From Candidatus Thalassarchaeaceae archaeon (GTDB lineage Archaea > Thermoplasmatota > Poseidoniia > Poseidoniales > Thalassarchaeaceae), in assembly GCA_030747395.1 (NCBI GenBank), contig JASLKT010000009.1, positions 1 through 36,901 on the forward strand: a DNA stretch of 36,901 nucleotides, in the 5' to 3' direction. Numbering within the stretch: the stretch's first letter is position 1; every line of letters starts with the position of its first letter. A program made the position numbers and the translations under genes. This document shows positions 34,280 through 36,901 of this stretch, piece by piece. The notes beneath the pieces were generated by a model, which made no database searches, was not told the origin of the DNA, and saw only the letters and a list, made by a program, of their open reading frames with translations.

Positions 34280-35457
34280 CTACGATTCGTTCTGCCACTT
34301 GCGTGCGGTGTCCACCGCGTTGGCTCTTGCTTAGAGTCGAAACCGATGATGGTGAAATTGGATGGGGTGAAGCGATTGGCGACCTACACGAAGAAGTCGA
34401 AAAAGCGTTGATTGCAATTGGTGAGCGTGTTGAAGGAAGTAGTATTCACGATATCACTCGGACAATTGAAACTCAACGTAAAACCCGATTCTGGAGAGAT
34501 GGACCGGTATTGGATACAGCACTATCAGCTCTGGAAATGGCTCTTTGGGATCTCAAAGGGAAGGAGTTCGGTGCACCGATTCACAATCTCTTGGGGGGTC
34601 GCGTGCGCGAGCGCGTGCGCGTGTATCGAAACCTCTGGGGTAGAACTCCGGAGGAATTTGCAGACTCCGCTAGGGAAGCGATGTCTCAATCGATGACTGC
34701 TGTCAAAGTTAGTCCAGCAGGCCCCACACCCAATGTAGTTTCAAGAGCCGCTCTCAACGATATGGTCGAAGTTGTTCGTGCAGTAAGAGATGCGATTGGA
34801 CCCAATATGGATTTGGCTGTAGACTTGCATGGGAGATTGACACCTGCAGCTTCACGCCGGGCCGTTCACGCGTTGGCTCCGATGGACCCTTTCTTCATCG
34901 AAGAGCCTTGTTTACCCGATGGTAGTGCATCGCATATCGCAGACTTACGTGCGTTACGTACCGCCCAACCCATCGCTATTGCGACTGGAGAAAGATTGCG
35001 AAGTGCACATGCCTTTGCTCAACATCTGATGCCATCTCCTGTTGTGGACATCATTCAGCCAGATGTGAGTATGGTGGGGGGAATTCGAGCGGCGGTGGAA
35101 ATCGGCGCAATGGCTACGGCTGCACAAGTTTCCATGGCACCACACTGCCCTTACGGACCTGTACAATTCGCAGCCTCCATGCAGGTCGCTGCCGCAAGTC
35201 CGGCTCATTTGATTCAAGAATTCCAATCACTGGGTGGCGCCGGTTCGGGTGGAGGTGCGCCAGGTGGTGGCCAGAATTGGGCGTTCGACTTGGTTGCCAT
35301 GCCATTCACGATTGAAGGTGGACATGTTGATGTTCCAACCGCACCGGGGCTGGGTGTCGAAGTTCTGGAAGAGCGAATTGAAGAACACATGGACATGTGG
35401 AATCCACATCCACCAACGGCTTGGACGCACGAGGATGGCGGTCACGCAGAGTGGTAA
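34276..35457 (+). CDS. Enolase-superfamily sugar-acid dehydratase (galactonate/gluconate dehydratase-like)
   Basis: A mandelate racemase/muconate-lactonizing subgroup enzyme, 393 aa, GTG start within the upstream stop (GTGA). The capping domain shows ETDDGEIGWGEA (residues 22-33) and LDTALSALEMALWDLKGK. The barrel shows metal ligands Asp183 (AVDLHGRLT), Glu209 (FIEEP) and Glu239 (ATGER). His185 is the general acid/base position seen in galactonate/gluconate dehydratases, and His290 (APHCPYGP) is the barrel catalytic His, with Asp263 before it (QPDVS). These point to dehydration of an aldonate to a 2-keto-3-deoxy acid. Which aldonate cannot be fixed: galactonate, gluconate and related acids are all possible. 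Gly-rich loop at 325-334. Its product would feed the kinase and aldolase upstream. Its stop abuts the convergent transporter gene with zero gap. Confidence 0.9.
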   Translation: MTTIRSATCVRCPPRWLLLRVETDDGEIGWGEAIGDLHEEVEKALIAIGERVEGSSIHDITRTIETQRKTRFWRDGPVLDTALSALEMALWDLKGKEFGAPIHNLLGGRVRERVRVYRNLWGRTPEEFADSAREAMSQSMTAVKVSPAGPTPNVVSRAALNDMVEVVRAVRDAIGPNMDLAVDLHGRLTPAASRRAVHALAPMDPFFIEEPCLPDGSASHIADLRALRTAQPIAIATGERLRSAHAFAQHLMPSPVVDIIQPDVSMVGGIRAAVEIGAMATAAQVSMAPHCPYGPVQFAASMQVAAASPAHLIQEFQSLGGAGSGGGAPGGGQNWAFDLVAMPFTIEGGHVDVPTAPGLGVEVLEERIEEHMDMWNPHPPTAWTHEDGGHAEW

Positions 35458-36882
35458 TCAACTCAACATTGTTTCTGGGTCACGGCCGCCAATCCAAGCA
35501 AGGAATGGGGTCGCAATCAGAATTGGGAAACCAAGCAGAACACCGACCGCTTCCCCGTAATCATGCTCAGTGACAGTGGTGGATGTGGATACTTCGACCA
35601 TGCCTGAGTCTGGATCCGTTGATGGAAGGAGCAAGTGATAAGCAGTAATATTGACGCGGAAATTAGCCTGCCCGAACGCATTCAAACAGGAATTACCGGT
35701 CATCTCCACCTTCAAGTCCCAACTTCCTCTGCCATGCCCCCACCATATTTCGCCGACAACCTGATCTAATTCGATTCGCAATTTTTCTTCGGAAGAATAA
35801 CCTGTCAAGTTGGGTGCGATTGTATCAAAATCGATTTGCATATCCCCTTCCCAATCATCGGCGATGAAGTTGGATTCATTTGTTCCATCTGAAAAATTAC
35901 CACGGTCGGGCATTGAGAAAGTCGTAGTCCAACTAGGTGGCCCTAGAGCGCATTGGTTTCCTTCCAATGAAACACTGAAAATTCCAGCATATACACCACC
36001 TTGGGTTGTGGGCACCTGAATATTCGCCGCTACGTTGCCACCCACACCGATATTAGCAAGAGTCTCAAATGTAATTGAGGTGTCATTCCATCCAAGCAAA
36101 TCCCAGTTCTCTTCAGATTCTTCGGATTCCCATTTGAGCAACACAAACGGACCAGTAAACAAGGCCACTGAAATGATGAGACCCGCCATTGCCGTACCAA
36201 TTGCCAAGCGGCGGCGTGAGGACTTGTCAACGGGCTCTACACCCCAGGGCATCCCTGCCAACTTGGTTTGAACCTTGGAAATTTCTTCGCGTATATCGAG
36301 TGTATCTTCGCCATAGTCGTCGCCAAGTTTGAGTTTGTGGAATTGACTGAGTCCAATCATCGGGCCCAGACAAGCCAGAAGGAAAATCAGCCAATATGCG
36401 CCACCGGTTGCATAGATGAGGAATACACCCAATCCGAACCAGATGAATGTCGCTGCAACCGCTTGCGTGGTCTGATACAACGCCATGTGAGTCGGGCCCA
36501 ACCGTGGATCACTGACTTCGGCCCAGGTGGTGATGAAGGTAAATATGAGCCAATCAGTGACTGTCACTGTCGGCATAAAAAGAACGAGAATTGCAATCTC
36601 TGGTGCGCCTATGAGCATCATGATGCCGAGCACGGCATAGCAAGCCACAGAACCCATTGCGGACCACCGCAAGACCTTCGCACGACCGTAGTAGTCGGAC
36701 AACCACGGGCCAAACAAACCGAGATATGTGGCGAAGATGAAGATGTTCAGCCATTGGAGAACTTCAGCAGCATCGAAACCGAGAACGTCCCGCATGTAAA
36801 ACGCGAACATGCCCTCAAATCCATCACCGAGAGGGATGAGGAAACATAATGCTAGCACAATCCACGCTGTTCGAGTACGCAT
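35458..36882 (-). CDS. MFS-like transporter: six-TM half plus two TMs flanking an extracytoplasmic domain
   Basis: A 474-aa protein from the ATG at 36882. The frame is open to the window edge, so a longer N-terminus is not excluded. TM1 is WIVLALCFLIPLGDGFEGMF. MFS motif A lies between TM2 and TM3, GPWLSDYYGRAKVLRW. Six helices end near residue 190, followed by a charged cytoplasmic stretch (LGDDYGEDTLDIREEISKVQ). TM7 (IGTAMAGLIISVALFTGPFVLL) precedes a ~200-residue beta-rich, N-glycosylation-rich outer domain with a Cys pair (QCALG, NSCLNAF). One last TM (AVGVLLGFPILIATPFLAWIG) closes it. Normal MFS proteins have 12 helices, so the second half is missing or replaced. Neighbouring the sugar-acid operon, it could transport or sense its substrate, but this is inference only. 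Confidence 0.82.
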   Translation of the reverse strand: MRTRTAWIVLALCFLIPLGDGFEGMFAFYMRDVLGFDAAEVLQWLNIFIFATYLGLFGPWLSDYYGRAKVLRWSAMGSVACYAVLGIMMLIGAPEIAILVLFMPTVTVTDWLIFTFITTWAEVSDPRLGPTHMALYQTTQAVAATFIWFGLGVFLIYATGGAYWLIFLLACLGPMIGLSQFHKLKLGDDYGEDTLDIREEISKVQTKLAGMPWGVEPVDKSSRRRLAIGTAMAGLIISVALFTGPFVLLKWESEESEENWDLLGWNDTSITFETLANIGVGGNVAANIQVPTTQGGVYAGIFSVSLEGNQCALGPPSWTTTFSMPDRGNFSDGTNESNFIADDWEGDMQIDFDTIAPNLTGYSSEEKLRIELDQVVGEIWWGHGRGSWDLKVEMTGNSCLNAFGQANFRVNITAYHLLLPSTDPDSGMVEVSTSTTVTEHDYGEAVGVLLGFPILIATPFLAWIGGRDPETMLS

Positions 36883-36901
36883 TGCTGCCAATATCCGATC
36901 C

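Noticed and set aside
34600-34624. Alternating GCGTGCGC stretch with a direct repeat, possible Z-DNA or replication element
   Set aside because: It encodes GRVRERVRVYRN, a normal enolase-superfamily segment; the repeat follows from Arg/Val codons.

Overview
The window looks like a piece of a marine planktonic euryarchaeal genome, most plausibly Candidatus Poseidoniia (Marine Group II, or a close relative). The archaeal assignment rests on a small-subunit replication factor C, a pelota protein, GatD of the archaeal GatDE amidotransferase, and a tRNA-Met whose intron has a textbook archaeal bulge-helix-bulge. The lineage is an inference from the mix of very large secreted Ig-like proteins, THF-type one-carbon enzymes and a sugar-acid pathway. 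No taxonomic search was possible.

Layout. (1) 1-1752: the 3' part of an APC-type amino-acid transporter with a C-terminal EF-hand, then panB. (2) 1743-16934, minus strand: three consecutive surface-protein genes (about 3114, 1101 and 818 aa in transcription order). They share Ig-like (Big-type) repeats with a recurring 'TAD[DE]' motif, one C-terminal membrane anchor and a Trp-rich cytoplasmic tail. The first has seven copies of a ~1-kb (about 330 aa) DNRLRE plus Fn3-like unit. (3) 17084-19474: replication factor C small subunit, a small unknown gene, a three-TM membrane protein and an intron-containing tRNA-Met(CAT). (4) 19564-22514: gatD and an acyl-CoA carboxylase carboxyltransferase. (5) 22511-26373, minus: a membrane-anchored hydrolase-fold/Ig-like protein whose nucleophile position is Gly, and an AroE-type shikimate dehydrogenase. 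(6) 26482-30725, plus: formate-THF ligase, a lipoprotein combining an esterase with a thioredoxin-like CxxC domain, and pelota. (7) 30726-32525, minus: two tandem paralogous membrane proteins. (8) 32606-35457, plus: PfkB-family sugar kinase, KDPG-type aldolase and enolase-superfamily sugar-acid dehydratase, forming an Entner-Doudoroff-like operon. (9) 35458-36882, minus: a rearranged MFS-like protein with a large extracytoplasmic domain.

How the genes work together. The clearest pathway is dehydratase, kinase, aldolase: sugar acid to 2-keto-3-deoxy acid, to its 6-phosphate, to pyruvate plus glyceraldehyde-3-phosphate. Formate-THF ligase and PanB both point to tetrahydrofolate-linked C1 metabolism. 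The surface operon takes up about 41% of the window and suggests heavy investment in adhesion or particle attachment.

Genome style. Genes are extremely tightly packed: all five convergent pairs abut or overlap at their stop codons, three of them with exactly zero bases between. Several intergenic spaces carry perfect inverted repeats with a 3-base centre that is almost always TAC/GTA. No CRISPR array, insertion sequence or rRNA was seen, and no gene-free stretch exceeds 300 bases.
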